This document shows positions 38,457 to 49,763 of a stretch of 64,000 bases of DNA, in pieces. Numbering within the stretch: the first letter of the stretch is position 1; each line of letters opens with the position of its first letter. The notes beneath the pieces were generated by a model. The model saw nothing but the letters and a program-made list of their open reading frames with translations, had not been told where the DNA came from and did no database searches. The stretch is from the NCBI RefSeq assembly GCF_016920785.2, contig NW_024609835.1, positions 24,679,838 through 24,743,837 of the forward strand, in the 5' to 3' direction. Made by a program: the position numbers and the translations under genes. Source of the stretch: Ixodes scapularis. Its lineage: Eukaryota; Arthropoda; Arachnida; Ixodida; Ixodidae.

Positions 38457-38701
38457 AACTTAGGTCCGAGCGCGGCCTATGTTATGAGCCGAAGGGCCAA
38501 TCATAGAGCGCAAAAAGCGCAGCCTTATGGCGCGCTCTCTGTGCTTTATAGAACTAGCCGGCAGAGAAGTACGCACAGAGAAATAGCGAATACCGGCTGG
38601 TCCTGTCAACTGCAGAGAGCACGCCATGACGTTCTGCCTCTGTCGCTGTTTGATTGGCCCTTCGGCTCATAGCATCGGCCGCGCTCGGACCGAAGCTGAA
38701 A
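38457..38701. mobile_element. Palindromic MITE
   Basis: Left arm from 38457 (TAGGTCCGAGCGCGGCC, then ATGAGCCGAAGGGCCAATCA) and right arm to 38701 (reverse: TCGGTCCGAGCGCGGCCGAT, ATGAGCCGAAGGGCCAATCA). Arms continue inward with GCGCGCTCTCTG/GCGTGCTCTCTG and TAGCCGGC/CAGCCGGT, so nearly the whole 245 bp folds back. No clear target duplication and no coding frame. Confidence 0.75.
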
Positions 38702-39020
38702 CGAAGTATAGAGCATGATTTTAACGCGCTATAGACCAGTGCGGGAGATCCCAAACCCCAGCGATAAAAATGGGAAATAACTATCTCAAACGCAGGCTTT
38801 TGCGAAGAGAGGGGCCGCGCATAAACAAGGCTTTTGCTTTTTGCAGCACCCTGGGCATCGGTGTTGTTCTTGGAGCTTCGTTACTATGTACTTCTGACGT
38901 TCTTGCACTACGATATGTGCGAAGGTTTCTAAAAAAACGGAGTCTTGCAAAAAGCGCAGCCCTGTCATGGCTTCAGCCTAAACAAACATGGCGGCGCACA
39001 TGAAGCATAGCAGACACTGG

Positions 39021-39396
39021 CCCTGAGTGTAAGATAGACAGGTGCGGAAACGGCCCATAGAAGCCTACCGCAGCGCCGTGACCGGATCGTGTTCTCTTCT
39101 GCTTGCAGGTACCCCCGATTTGCGAGAGATGGGGCTGCGGCGAGAGAAAAAAAAATCGGAATCAGATTTGCATGGAACTTTATGGGAGAGTGCGCAAAAT
39201 AAACCAAGAGCTTGACAGTCCTCCATTAAAAATCCGCGAGAAACTATCTCCGTCAGTTTAGCCGGTCGCCACCTGGAGTGAGAGTTCGCGGTGCTCCACA
39301 TAGAAGGCGCCACAGAAAAAGAGAAAACAGAGGGGGACACAATCCGGTCACTCATTTGGCTCTCGTTTCCCCACCTGTCTATCTTACACCCTGCAC
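39021..39396. mobile_element. MITE with TGTAAGATAGACAGGTG ends
   Basis: Left end TGTAAGATAGACAGGTGCGG, AAACG (39028-39053) is inverted at 39364-39388 (reverse: TGTAAGATAGACAGGTGGGG, AAACG). Outside these, CCCTGAG and CCCTGCA also pair. Length is about 375 bp. The interior has no transposase frame. An eroded relative is at 14381-14560. Confidence 0.75.
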
Positions 39397-39399
39397 TGG

Positions 39400-40080
39400 A
39401 CTATAGACCCCTTACGAAAGTCATATGCCGATTAGTAGAAGGTTGGAACCACTGCACAATGGCGGAACAACTGGCATCATAAAACGTGCAAGTCATTCCC
39501 GAAGATAGGGAACGTCGTAGCGCGGCCCACGATAGGAGCCGACGAGTCTATCAGACAGCTTTGGAAGTGCAACGTCATTGCGCTCATCACCTTTTCTTAT
39601 GAGTGAGGTTTGGCCTACTAATCCAACCAAACACAAAAAAGTGCGCGATGCCGTCGTGGTTTAAGTCCGCCGTTGTGCAGGGATTTCACAACTGGCAACA
39701 GAGGGCAGTATTTTGGAAGGGGTTTATAGAGTGCGACAGCTTCAAAAGCGTAATGCGTGGCAAGTCGCGAAGATCTTATATTGACTCCGCAGTAAATACG
39801 ATTGCGGCATGAGCCAAAAAGAGCTGCCGTTTCATAAGTCGTCGGCGACTGGAGAAAGGTTTTTGCACTCGTTCAATTTTAAGAATAAAATTTATATAAT
39901 TTTCTTCTTTTTTCAAACCTCCTCTACCTTGACGTGACCCGTTCAGGGTTAACCGACGGTGATTCCTCCGGCTCCAGACCAGCACCGGAACCCGTGGAGC
40001 ATGATGGTCGACCTGCAGAACCGAGTGTTTGGGGGCTGCCTGGGAAATTTAAAATATCCATGTTTTATAATTTGTTAATA
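39400..40080. other. No gene recognised
   Basis: No supported feature; moderately CpG-rich. Confidence 0.4.
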
Positions 40081-40082
40081 AT

Positions 40083-40497
40083 TTGTTACTCCCTAGCCTC
40101 GCACATCGTCGCACAGTCTTTCGTATTTGTCGTTTTCATAAAATCTATCACCATATTCCTCAGCTTAAATCCCAATTAGTCATCCCCCCCTACTTTGTTT
40201 CAGCTCGCCTTGATCATCCTCACAAAGTCGGTGTACCATTTTGCCACTCCAGCGTTTATTATGACTCTTTTATTCCCAGGACTTCCAAAGAGTGGAATCG
40301 CTTACCTGCATCGCTCACATCAATTAATGACCAGACACTTTTTTGTAGATCTATCGCCAATTTAATGTTCCCTGTTATTTAAGTATTGTATATTTTGTTC
40401 CAATCGTTTATTATGTTTACTATTGTTCCCACTTTCCTCTGTAATGCCATGTGCCGTGAGGATAAAATAAATAAATAAATAAAATAAATAAATAAAT
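40083..40497 (+). pseudogene. LINE 3' fragment, plus-strand copy
   Basis: Encodes the last ~95 residues of a Jockey/CR1-like ORF2: SLAHRRTVFRICRFHKIYHH, SARLDHPHKVGVP, FIPRTSKEWNRLPASLTSIN. These align with SLASRRKAFRLSLFHKLFYH, SSRFDHANKVGIP and FLPRTSDEWNRLPASIAAIE of the minus-strand LINE at 27 kb. The 3' UTR ends in AAATA repeats (40466-40497). The copy is heavily 5'-truncated, as is usual after incomplete reverse transcription. Confidence 0.88.
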
Positions 40498-40499
40498 AT

Positions 40500-41218
40500 A
40501 TGTCCTGAAAAATTGCGAGGACATTACGAACATGTTTTGCTCCACAATAAAAACGTGTCTCGCAAAAGTGCCAATCAATAAATAAAAAAAACGGAATGTT
40601 TTCTTTTTAAAGAGGGTGACCCTCTAAGGAACAAAGGCGAAAATTTATACCTCCTCTATTTCTTGCCCGACGCCACAAACGAGCGGCACTATATTGAGTC
40701 ACTCAAATAAACCCGTTCCCCAAACGCGAGTTTCACGCCCAACAACACACATGCACACTCACACCTAAAAAAAAAAAGAAAAAAAAGTTTTTTGAACAGT
40801 CGCGTTGAAAGCTGGAGAACGGTGTATATCTATATATGCGTATGTATCTAGGCCTTTCTCCTGGGAACCATTCGTAACCCCGTGAGAGACCGACCGAGGG
40901 AACATCTCGGGAAAAATCCTCGCTCTCCAGAAGAGGTGTCGCTCTCTCCGTAACGAGGCCCACCCTTAGAAGCCCCGCCTTCCAGCTCCAGAAGGAGGAC
41001 CACCGTCCGCAAAAACTCTGATCTCCCGAGCGCCAATCCGGGAAACACCTTTGCGACCCCAGCTTGACTATTCACCCGAGCCGCCGTGATAGACAGGGAG
41101 CACAGATGCCACGTGACTTGCTCCCTCTGCCCCAGATTGGCTGGGATGTGCCGCCAGGGCTCGCTCCCGGTTCACATTGGGAGCAGAGTGCCTAGATTTC
41201 AGTGTTTACGAGTGCGCG
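40500..41218. other. No gene recognised
   Basis: AT-rich start, then a CpG-rich stretch from about 40860. Open frames on both strands, no motifs. Confidence 0.4.
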
Positions 41219-41500
41219 ATCCGGGTCACGTGGTTTAACGGGCCACGTTTGCAACACGAGCTGCAAGGAAGTGAGGAAAGGAAAAGCGTTGGCCGCCCGC
41301 CGGCGTCTCCGCCCCTCTCCTCCTCCACCCCTTTGTCTCCTCGACATACGAATACGCGACGCGTGCGCAATTGCGATTAATCCTCGCAGGAGGTGTCCGA
41401 CATTCAATTGCAAGTGCTCTCCCTGGTTTCGGTCGATCCCTCTCTTAAATCTCGGCTCTATCGTTGGAAGCCGAAACGTGGTGAAGCGAAAGGGGAGCGC
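41219..41500 (+). repeat. Dispersed repeat, copy 2 (of the 17.8-kb family)
   Basis: Starts GGGTCACGTGGTTTA and aligns with the reverse of 17775-18056. Shared blocks: GAAGTGAG, GGAAAAGC, GTCTCCGCCCCTC, CGACATTCAATTGCAAGTGC and the frame giving PTFNCKCSPWF. It lies inside a long open frame (41202-41993), but that openness extends on both strands of a CpG-rich region and I do not call a gene. Confidence 0.6.
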
Positions 41501-43043
41501 GTCCCGGCATGCAGAAAGGCGAGCCTCTTGCGACGTCTCTTGGGGACGCCTTTTCGTCGGAAACCGCCCGAGGGGAGTCCCTTCCTCACTAAAGATGTCA
41601 ATTGCTGAAAGGTGTCCTCCAGCCTGCTCCCGGAGATGGAGGAGAAGTCGACGCCGGGAACGACCTCTTGACTCGAGTCAGTCGTGCGCGCGAGGTAGCG
41701 GGGCCGGCCGTCGGGCCGTCGGCGGCGTCTCACTTAGGATCGATGTCACGGCCCCACGAGGCTCCTGGCTCGTCTTCGGGGGGGCCCTTCCCAGACACGA
41801 CTCGGCACTCAAAGGCAGCACGGTGCTGCTCAATCAGGGCCAGCCGCCTGAATCGAGATGTGCGGTCCGACGGGCAGCGCGGCCGCACGTCGCTGAATGC
41901 ATCGCCAGGCGACGACAGTTCGCGGCCGTCCTTGTTTGCTCTTCATTTTCGTTGTTGTTTGTTGCTGCTGTTGCTGTTGGAAGTATAGCGTAGCACGGCT
42001 TCTGAATCGTTTGATTTTTATTTGTCTCTTTTTATGACCGCAAACCCACGGCAGGTGTCCGTTCGAGGTGTCGTATCCAAATGCTCACAAAGAAATGTCA
42101 TGGAAAGGACTGAAGTCAATTTTGATATGTTTTATTGACACCGCGAAATATTCAGAGGGTTTTATATTGCTTTTTGCGTTTTTATTTTATATAGCATATT
42201 ATTCATTGGCAACATCCTATGATGGGTTAAGTGAAGACTTCAGGAAGTTTACTTTTCTTATCTTCGTTTTCGTTTTGCAGTGACATCACTAATTTTAGTG
42301 AAAATCTTCTGCATCGCGTTTCCACGTCTCATCCCAGATGCACGAATATGGCCATTGGTCGACCATATTGAGATAGTCACCCTCAGACGGGCGAAGCGTT
42401 GTCAAGCCTGGAAAGTTGCCATCCGTTTGGCACATTTTGATCACTGTCGTTCACCGAAATGGTGTGTTTAAACTTCCCGTAAAGGCAAGCCATTGCAACC
42501 TAAAGATCAGGATAACGTCTTTCCTAGGTGCAGCATCGCAAGTCAAGGTGGTTACGGAAATCGCGGAGCATAGAATGTACTCTGAGTATTTCATCCCTGA
42601 CACGTGGTGAAGCTTGGCGGCAGGAGCCGGCCTAAGGACACCTGACAGCGTATTCCCGATTTTATTTCCTGTTTTGTATAAAAAGAACGGTCGCAGAGCT
42701 AAAACAAACAGATTTTTGCTATACTATGGGCATCAGTTCTTACATCGTAGCATTGCCAGCAAACACCGGCGAAAACATTTTAACCCACTTGAAAACGTTT
42801 TTTGCCTTTCTTCGAATAATACAAAATAAAATGTTTTGTTAACCTCCGCGGCCCCATTAAAAGTTCGGTGTTTTTTATTGTCAATGAGCCGTTGGTTCAT
42901 ATGGTCGAAATGGGACCCATAGTAAGATTTAATTTCAAACGCCTAGTGTCATGGTCAACCCAGTCGCTAGGGCCGAACGCCTTCTCATGTCGCTCCACTT
43001 GTAAATATTGTACTTGTTAACCCAGTCAGGCGTAGGAAAGGTG
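41501..43043. other. No gene; CpG-rich then AT-rich
   Basis: 41500-41990 is CpG-rich and could be a promoter or first exon. 42000-43043 is AT-rich without a supported feature. Confidence 0.4.
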
Positions 43044-43053
43044 AAGTCATACT

Positions 43054-43233
43054 TGATGAACAAATATCGCACAAAAAGACGAAGACAAAGAGAGGAACCG
43101 AAAATACAGAAAACAGACAATTCCTTGCCTGTCTTGTGTGTTGCGTTCCTGTCCTTGTCCTCGTCTTTCTGTGCGCTATTTTTTCATCATGCTCAACCAG
43201 TACGAACTCGCCCAGCTTATCACCTTAGTATAC
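43054..43233 (+). mobile_element. Hairpin retroposon 2 with 10-bp target duplication
   Basis: Direct repeats AAGTCATACT at 43044-43053 and 43234-43243 flank 180 bp. Arms of about 48 bp (43050-43098 and 43146-43193 reversed) share TCGCACAAAAAGACGAAGAC with GCGCACAGAAAGACGAGGAC; the loop is 47 bp. After the right arm come TTTTTTCATCAT, CTCAACCAGTACGAACTCGC and CCAGCTTATCACCTTA, a tail like that of the SINEs (TTATTTTCATCAT, CCAGCTCGC). Architecture matches the elements at 35.7 and 44.3 kb. Confidence 0.75.
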
Positions 43234-44330
43234 AAGTCATACTCCTCTTCACCGAATAAGTGGAGTATCGTTATTTCACATACCGGACCAGCCTGGGGTT
43301 TACCTTTTTCATCCCATCTGCTTTCCCTTTCTTGTTGTAGTGTCCCCCATTAATTCTTCTTCGAAGCCCCCTAAAGAAGTTCGAGAGATTTGAACATTCC
43401 ATCTTCACAAGCCACCTACGCTAGAAAGGGGACTCTTCCCGAAACTGCCGAGGTTTTAAAGGCGCGCAGAAGAGCGAACGACGGGGTATCTTAAACATTC
43501 CCGACAGCACTTAGCTTCGACGTGAGATTGGCTCTCCCCAGAGAGCAGCAGGAAAATTGAGATAAACGGCGCCGCACTCCAGCTCCATAAACGATGCCTG
43601 CCAACGCGACTTTATATTCCCCCCGTCCGCAACATAAACTTTCGCGTAAACTAGGCGACGCCTGTGGATAGGAGGGTTGGCCACCGACGTGCATCATCCA
43701 TAGGCAATCATTCATTCAGAATTCGACACTGCTTTGTTGAGTTTTGTTTCTTTTGAATATTGGTTGCTTCGAGCTGCTTTTAGTTTCGTATCCGCTTGCG
43801 TTTGTAAGAGTGCTGGAAGCACGTATAGAAACAACAACAAAAAAAACTTTACTATAACGTTTCCATAAAAACGGAATAGCATTTGCATCTCATGACAGCT
43901 TATCGTGTTTTCAGCTCGAGCGGTTTACGCTCTTCCGCCGATGTACATATTTCAAGTTGCCCGCGGCGGTTTATTAGGTTTATTGACTTCTTTGAAAACC
44001 AAATTTCAGAAGCCGTCAACAGAACACTTTTACGAGTTAATGGGCATAGCTAGTATATTAGGCAGGGGAACATGAATAGTGAAATTTCAGCTCGAATCGC
44101 GTTCGAATGGAAGAGTGTCGTTGTTGCAAAAAAGTCGAAAGTGGTATCGGATGCGAACAGTGAAATGCATTGTAAATTTTTACACGACTTAAACGGGCCT
44201 GTGTTTCTGCGGTCTTCCTATGCCGACGTCGAAATACAATAGCATTTCTTATCTTCCATGGAGGGTATATTCCGCCGATTTAACTGCGACGAACCCCATG
44301 ACGGTAAACTAAGCGTCAAATGCCCGTACA

Positions 44331-44457
44331 AAACTTATAAAACAGAGAGGACAAGGGCGGGAACAGGACAGGAACAGGACGGGAACAGGTTCTCGTCCCC
44401 TCTGTTTTATATTTTCAAGTTTTGTATCTCTTACCCAACACGCTCGTTTTCAAATGT
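44331..44457 (+). mobile_element. Hairpin retroposon 3 with 13-bp target duplication
   Basis: Direct repeats AAATGCCCGTACA at 44318-44330 and 44458-44470 flank 127 bp. The arms pair as ACAAAACTTATAAAACAGAG with the reverse of CTCTGTTTTATATTTTCAAG, TTTTGT; the loop holds three GGGAACAGGAC-type units. The tail CTTACCCAACACGCTCG is a shorter or diverged version of the tail in the two other copies. The left arm is slightly deleted relative to the right. Confidence 0.7.
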
Positions 44458-44474
44458 AAATGCCCGTACATTTG

Positions 44475-45870
44475 CATTTGAATAATATGGTCATATTAAG
44501 CGCCTAATCACTTCTGTTCAGCTGACTATATTCTTCAGTCCGCTCGTTCATCTTGAAAGAAATTTTGAAGAATATGGCATATCCCAGTGAGCGTCTCGCC
44601 TTCAAACCCGCTCATGCGCGCGATGAGGAGGGGATAGTGGCACATAATAACCATCGCTTCACACGAGTCCCTCTTGAAACACTGTTTGAACCTCGTGTTA
44701 AAAATCTTGGGGGCTTTGGCTTATTCCTCCTAAAAAGACGTTCAGAAATGTGTTCTTTCTTCTAAATTTATCTATTTATCTCTCTCCCGCGCATGCACAT
44801 GTGTTTCGTGCTATGGATCAGTCTTTGCAGAAGAAGGTTGTAAAACGCAAATTCAATCACATTAAAAAAAGAAAAACCTTACGTGTTTATTCTTTTACAT
44901 GACACAGAGAACGGCGAAAGGCTAACATGAATAAAAAAGGTGCTATTAACCAGAGGTAAACCCGATTCACGTGGTTCGACTTTTTTTTTTCAATTTTGCA
45001 GCAGTGACGTTGGGTACTGCAGCTTCCACTATGGTTCCTGTGCCACAGGAGCGAAGTCGCAATTACGAGATAGCATTAAAATCCCACCATGTGAATTGGG
45101 CATTACACGACAAAATTAAAACAGCTGGCTGATGCGCCCACCCACCAAGCCCTACACTCCGTTTTACCCTACGTCCGGCCAAAGCTGACGCTAGTAGTCA
45201 CTGCAGCCAATCCAACTCAGCGAATGCAGAACGGGCCAGAGCTTCGCGCGTTCGACGGCCACGGATCTCTATTGTACCATGCTGGATCGCGGCCAGCGCT
45301 TTACACCAGACAACTCAGGCAAATCTATTGGAGGAATTGGAGGTATAAATAAATATGAACTTTTTAAGGTTGTGCGAAGTGTCTTGTAAAGAAGATTTTA
45401 TGAGATTTCGCAGGAATAGTAAGACAAATAAGTAAGGCAAGTGGTAGAAATTTTTCTTTGTTTCGTTTTTTACTTAGGGTTGAATGCGTTTGCAGCTGTC
45501 AAGCACTGGTCGACGGTGATGCCACTCGACCTTTGTAGAACAAGCCTCGATACGCGATCCAGCCTACTACAATAGACAACAGGAGTCACAACGGCAACCT
45601 CTTTCAAAATCTAAAGCCTCCGCGCTGTTTTTTCTCGGTCAGCTACGTCACAGCAGTTAGGCTAAGTGTTAAAAGCCAGCAGAGTGTTCACCACCGAGCA
45701 CTTGCGATAATGCTGATGTTGCGTGCCAGATAGCCCAGGCACACCATTGTTTTTTCTTTATGCTTCGCCATTTTGGTTGTGTTCGTTCAAATTGGCGAGT
45801 GGGAGGTGTGTTGACGCGTGTGATGACTAGGATTAATCAACAATGACAAAGAAGAACACACGATGTGACG
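44475..45870. other. No gene recognised
   Basis: No supported coding region, RNA gene or transposon ends. Confidence 0.4.
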
Positions 45871-46076
45871 AGACAACTTTATTTATTTTTATTTTTTATT
45901 TATTTATACTACCGGCCGCCGTGGGGCGGCCAAGGTAGGAGGGATACATGGATCAAGTTTTACGAAAAAAGCAAGCACAGAGTGTGGCACCGCAGCAAAA
46001 AAAAAATTACATATATGATTACGAACACACAAAGAGCAGAAAAATATTCGTTTGAGGGGTATCAAGGCCTGAAACC

Positions 46077-48885
46077 TCAAAACTCTGGTAATTCGTTTAT
46101 CGATGCTAGAAACAATGTTAGACAATTTGAAGAGACAATTTGTTCGGGTAACGCATTCCAGGCATGGATAGTGCGAGGAAAATAAGAGTATTTGTAACAG
46201 TCGGTCCTGCACTTTATTTCAGTGATTGATTTACTGTGTTTATTTCTTGTGAACCTAGATGTGTTGAAGTGAAAGTAATCTAGATAATCTAAGTTGTAGT
46301 TCCCATTTATTATATTAAAAATAAATTTCAGTCGATTGATCTTTCTACGTTTTTCTAAAAGCGGAAGGCCGGCCTGTACATAAAGCTCCGAAATCGAGGT
46401 GTTTCTGCCATACTTGTTAAATATAAATCTTAATGCCTTCTTCTGAGTTCTTTCTAATTTGTTAATATTACATTTTGTATAAGGATCCCACACGACGTCG
46501 GCATACTCGAGTATAGATCTAACAAACGTTTTGTACGCAATTAGTTTCGTTTTGCTCGAGCAGTCCTTCAGTTTCCTTTTTAATGCCCATCATTTATTCA
46601 TTGCTTTTCGGGAGATAAAGTCAATATGTGAGTTCCCACGCAGATCTGAAGTTATGATTAATCCTAGGTATTTGTATTCACATACGGTATTTAAAGCGGT
46701 TCCTTGAAGAGTATAATTAAAATTCAGTGGTTTTTTTTCCTAGTTATCGTCACATGTGCACATTTTTGGTTATTTAGAGACATTTTCCAATCATCACACC
46801 ATTCTGAGATCATTTCTAAACTCTTGTCTAAGACTACTTGGTCATTTGAGCATTTGACTTGCTTATAAATTATACAATCATCGGCAAATAAGCGAATTTG
46901 AACAGATCTGTCCACTGTAATGTCATTTATAAAAATTAGAAAAAGTAGGGGTGCCAGAAGTGATCCCTGAGGAACTCCAGATTCTACTTTTGATGTGGAT
47001 GAGCGGGAATCCTGTATTTGTACAAACTGTTTTCTGTTATTTAAATATGCTCCTAACCATTTCAATATCTGTTCATTGTTTAATAAGGATCTCAGTTTGA
47101 AGAGTAGTTTTCCGTAAGGCACGCGGTCAAACGCTTTTGCAAAATCTATAAAAATTACGTCCGTCTGATATCTGGAGTCAATTGACTTTGCGAAATCATT
47201 CACAGTGAGCACCAGTTGCGTAACTGTAGATAAATTACGGCTAAAACCGTGTTGGTCTTTATTGAAAAAGTTATTCTCCAAGAAAAAAGACAATATGTTT
47301 AAACAAAATATGCTCGATCAATTTTGCACAGCTGCTCAAAATTGATACTGGGCGGTAGTTATTAACATGATGGGAATCTCCTGCTTTGAATATTGGAACT
47401 ATTTTGGCAGTTTTCCAATCGTCGGGGATTCACCCTAATTCAATTGACTTATTAAAAATTACAAGCAAGAAATTTGAGCAGGATTCCGCATACCGTCTTA
47501 AAAAATGTTTGGAATCATGTCTGGTCCTACAGATTTTTTAGTATCAAGGTTAAGCAATGCTGCAAAAATGCCTTCTTTAGATATTGTAACACTCGGAATG
47601 CTTTTCGGTGAGAATGCTATAGTTGGATTCCGGTTATTATCCGGGGTATACACGGATGAGAAGTATTCGTTGAATGAGCTGGCAATTTCGAATGGATCAT
47701 CAATTTCTGTTCCGTTCTGTGTTATAGCATTAATTGGCTGTTTTGATTTGATCATATATCGCCAAAATTTTATAGGATCGGATACCAAAAATTTATCTAA
47801 GGTCACATTATGGAAATATCGTTTTGACTCCTGAATCATTGACCTTAATTGCTTCCGAAGTTGTGTTATATTAGGTTTGTCTGCTCTTTGGTTTTTAATT
47901 CTAACTCTGTTTATTTTACGTTTGAGATGCAAAACCTCCCGAGTAATCCAAGGATTATTTTTTCGTATTCGTTTGCAACGTGTCGGTATAAATCTTTCTA
48001 TACAGTACAGAACGGAATACTTAAATGACAGTCACATATCGTTAATATCTAATGCACGTTCACTTTGTTCACAAAAAATGTCAAATGATAATTCAATGCG
48101 ATCTAAAATGCTTTCGTCTAGCGCTCTAGTGTAATCAGGCACTTTGATCAATCGGTCTGCTTTTTTAGTATGAAGGTCTCCGGCATATTTACACCAAACT
48201 AAATGGTGGTCAGATATTCCTTCTCTAACTTGGCAAGTGAACGCTTTACCCATTAACTCCTGAGATATAAATACGAGATCAAGGATATTATTGGTTGTGC
48301 CTGAAATTCTCGTGGGACATGTAACAATTTGCGTTAAATCATTATCAAATGCCATATTAACCAAAAGTTCTGAGTGCTTGCAATTAAAGTTTAAAGGTGT
48401 TAAATTTTCCCAGTTGATGCTGGGAAGGTTAAAATCACCTGCGATTACAATGTTTGAAAAACGTCGTCTTTGCAGATTTACAAAGTCGTATAGTTTTTCT
48501 AATACGCTTTCAGAAGCATTTGGCGGTCGGTAGATCGCGCGATCTACCGACATAATAGCCCGAGGAGAATCGGGCTATTATGAATACGCAACTTGACCCA
48601 GATGGATTCGATGTTCAAGGTATCGTGAATTAATGTTGCATTGATATTATATTAAAGAACTATTGCCACTCCTCCCCCTCTCGTATCCCGGTCTTTTCGG
48701 AAAATTTGATGTGTCGGTGGAATGATTTCGTTATCGGTAATATTATCGTGCAACCATGTTTCTGTTACTACAACTATATCAGGATCATCGGACAATAACA
48801 TGTGTTCTAGTTCAGCAGTTTTATTTACTACACTTCTGGCGTTTACATTGATAAGAGTGAACGAACGAGATCTCGAGCACTGTTG
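46077..48885 (-). pseudogene. LINE ORF2: endonuclease, reverse transcriptase, C-terminal domain
   Basis: ORF2 of the 46-51-kb LINE; it nicks the target DNA and copies the element RNA there. The endonuclease N-terminus is INVNARSVVNKTAELEHML, then VVVTETWLHDNITDNE and KDRDTRGGGVAIV, before a TAA near 48656. The endonuclease continues with YRPPNAS, IVIAGDFNLPSINW and EGISDHHLVW. The RT has IPDDWKTAKIVPIFKAGDS, FIDFAKAFDRVPYGKLL, GVPQGSLLAPLLFLIFINDI and LFADDCIIY, so all three catalytic aspartates are present. The C-terminus has YKYLGLIITSDLRGNS, LEYADVVWDPYTK and FPRTIHAWNALPEQIV. Defects: a shift at the palindromes (48526-48582), TGA codons near 48034 and 47430 that look like mutated TGG, shifts in a T run near 47500 and an A run near 46735, and two smaller ones. 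Several lie in homopolymers and may be sequencing errors. Confidence 0.9.
48526..48582. repeat. Two abutting perfect palindromes inside the endonuclease frame
   Basis: GTCGGTAGATCGC and its exact inverse form a 26-bp perfect palindrome at 48526-48551. Starting on its last base, CATAATAGCCCGA (48551-48563), a 6-base loop and its exact inverse (48570-48582) form a hairpin. The LINE endonuclease frame changes exactly here: GLLCR upstream should join YRPPNAS downstream. The structure thus probably arose by a local rearrangement that broke the gene. Confidence 0.8.
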
Positions 48886-49763
48886 TCATTCGTTGTTAGA
48901 GTGCGCGTGACTGTCGTCTCGTTGCCTCGAGTTAATCAGAATACGGACGTTTTTCACGGGATCCCACTGATAGCAAGAATTGCCAACTATCAACTTATCG
49001 AATCTTAGCACGACTTTCTCGCCCTTGTCACGGTCTTCTTTAGCACTGTTCCAGAGAAGCTTCCTTTTTTGTCTGATATGAATCGAAATGTCTTCAGATA
49101 TTGATATTTTGGTTCCTTTAAGTTTCCGCGCATTTCTCAGGATGTTTTCTTTTACATTATAGTCAAAGAGTTTCAATATTACAGCCCAAAGGAAAAATCC
49201 ATCAATGTAACCCTTTTTGGCAGTCAATGTTTTCTAGTGGACCGCTGACTGTGCCTGACTGTACGTCAAGCATGTCTGATTGGCCAACAAGTTACTCTGA
49301 CCGACAGTCAAACTCCAGTCAGACTCTGCTTGTCGGCTTTCTGATGGTTTCCTGGTGGCAGTCGGCCGCCGCGAAATTCCATCGGGATGTCTTGGTGGCG
49401 ATTCTGACTGTACATCGATTGTCTCTGACTGTACGTCAAAAAGCTTTGACGTGCAGACAGACGTACGGTCAAAGGACGTAAAGTTCGTTCGGACACCACT
49501 ATTTCGTCAAATCTATGAATACGAAAAGTAATCTATGCACGAGAAAACGATTTCGGGACGTGAGCCCATAAAACCGCTGACGTTAGATATTTGACACGCA
49601 ACCGACCGACAACCTTGATCAGAAGCCCGCCGAAGCGCCGAAAACGACACTTCGCTTCGCCCATAGAGGCTTCGCCGCTTCGCCGAGCTTTCATGAACGA
49701 TCGCTCTCGACTCGTTTTGTTTGCCCGCTTGCTCCAACCTGTCGATCCTGCCAGGGTTCTACA

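Noticed and set aside
41202..41993. A 263-codon open frame on +
   Set aside because: It lies in CpG-rich DNA where both strands are open in several frames, and its first third is a dispersed repeat.
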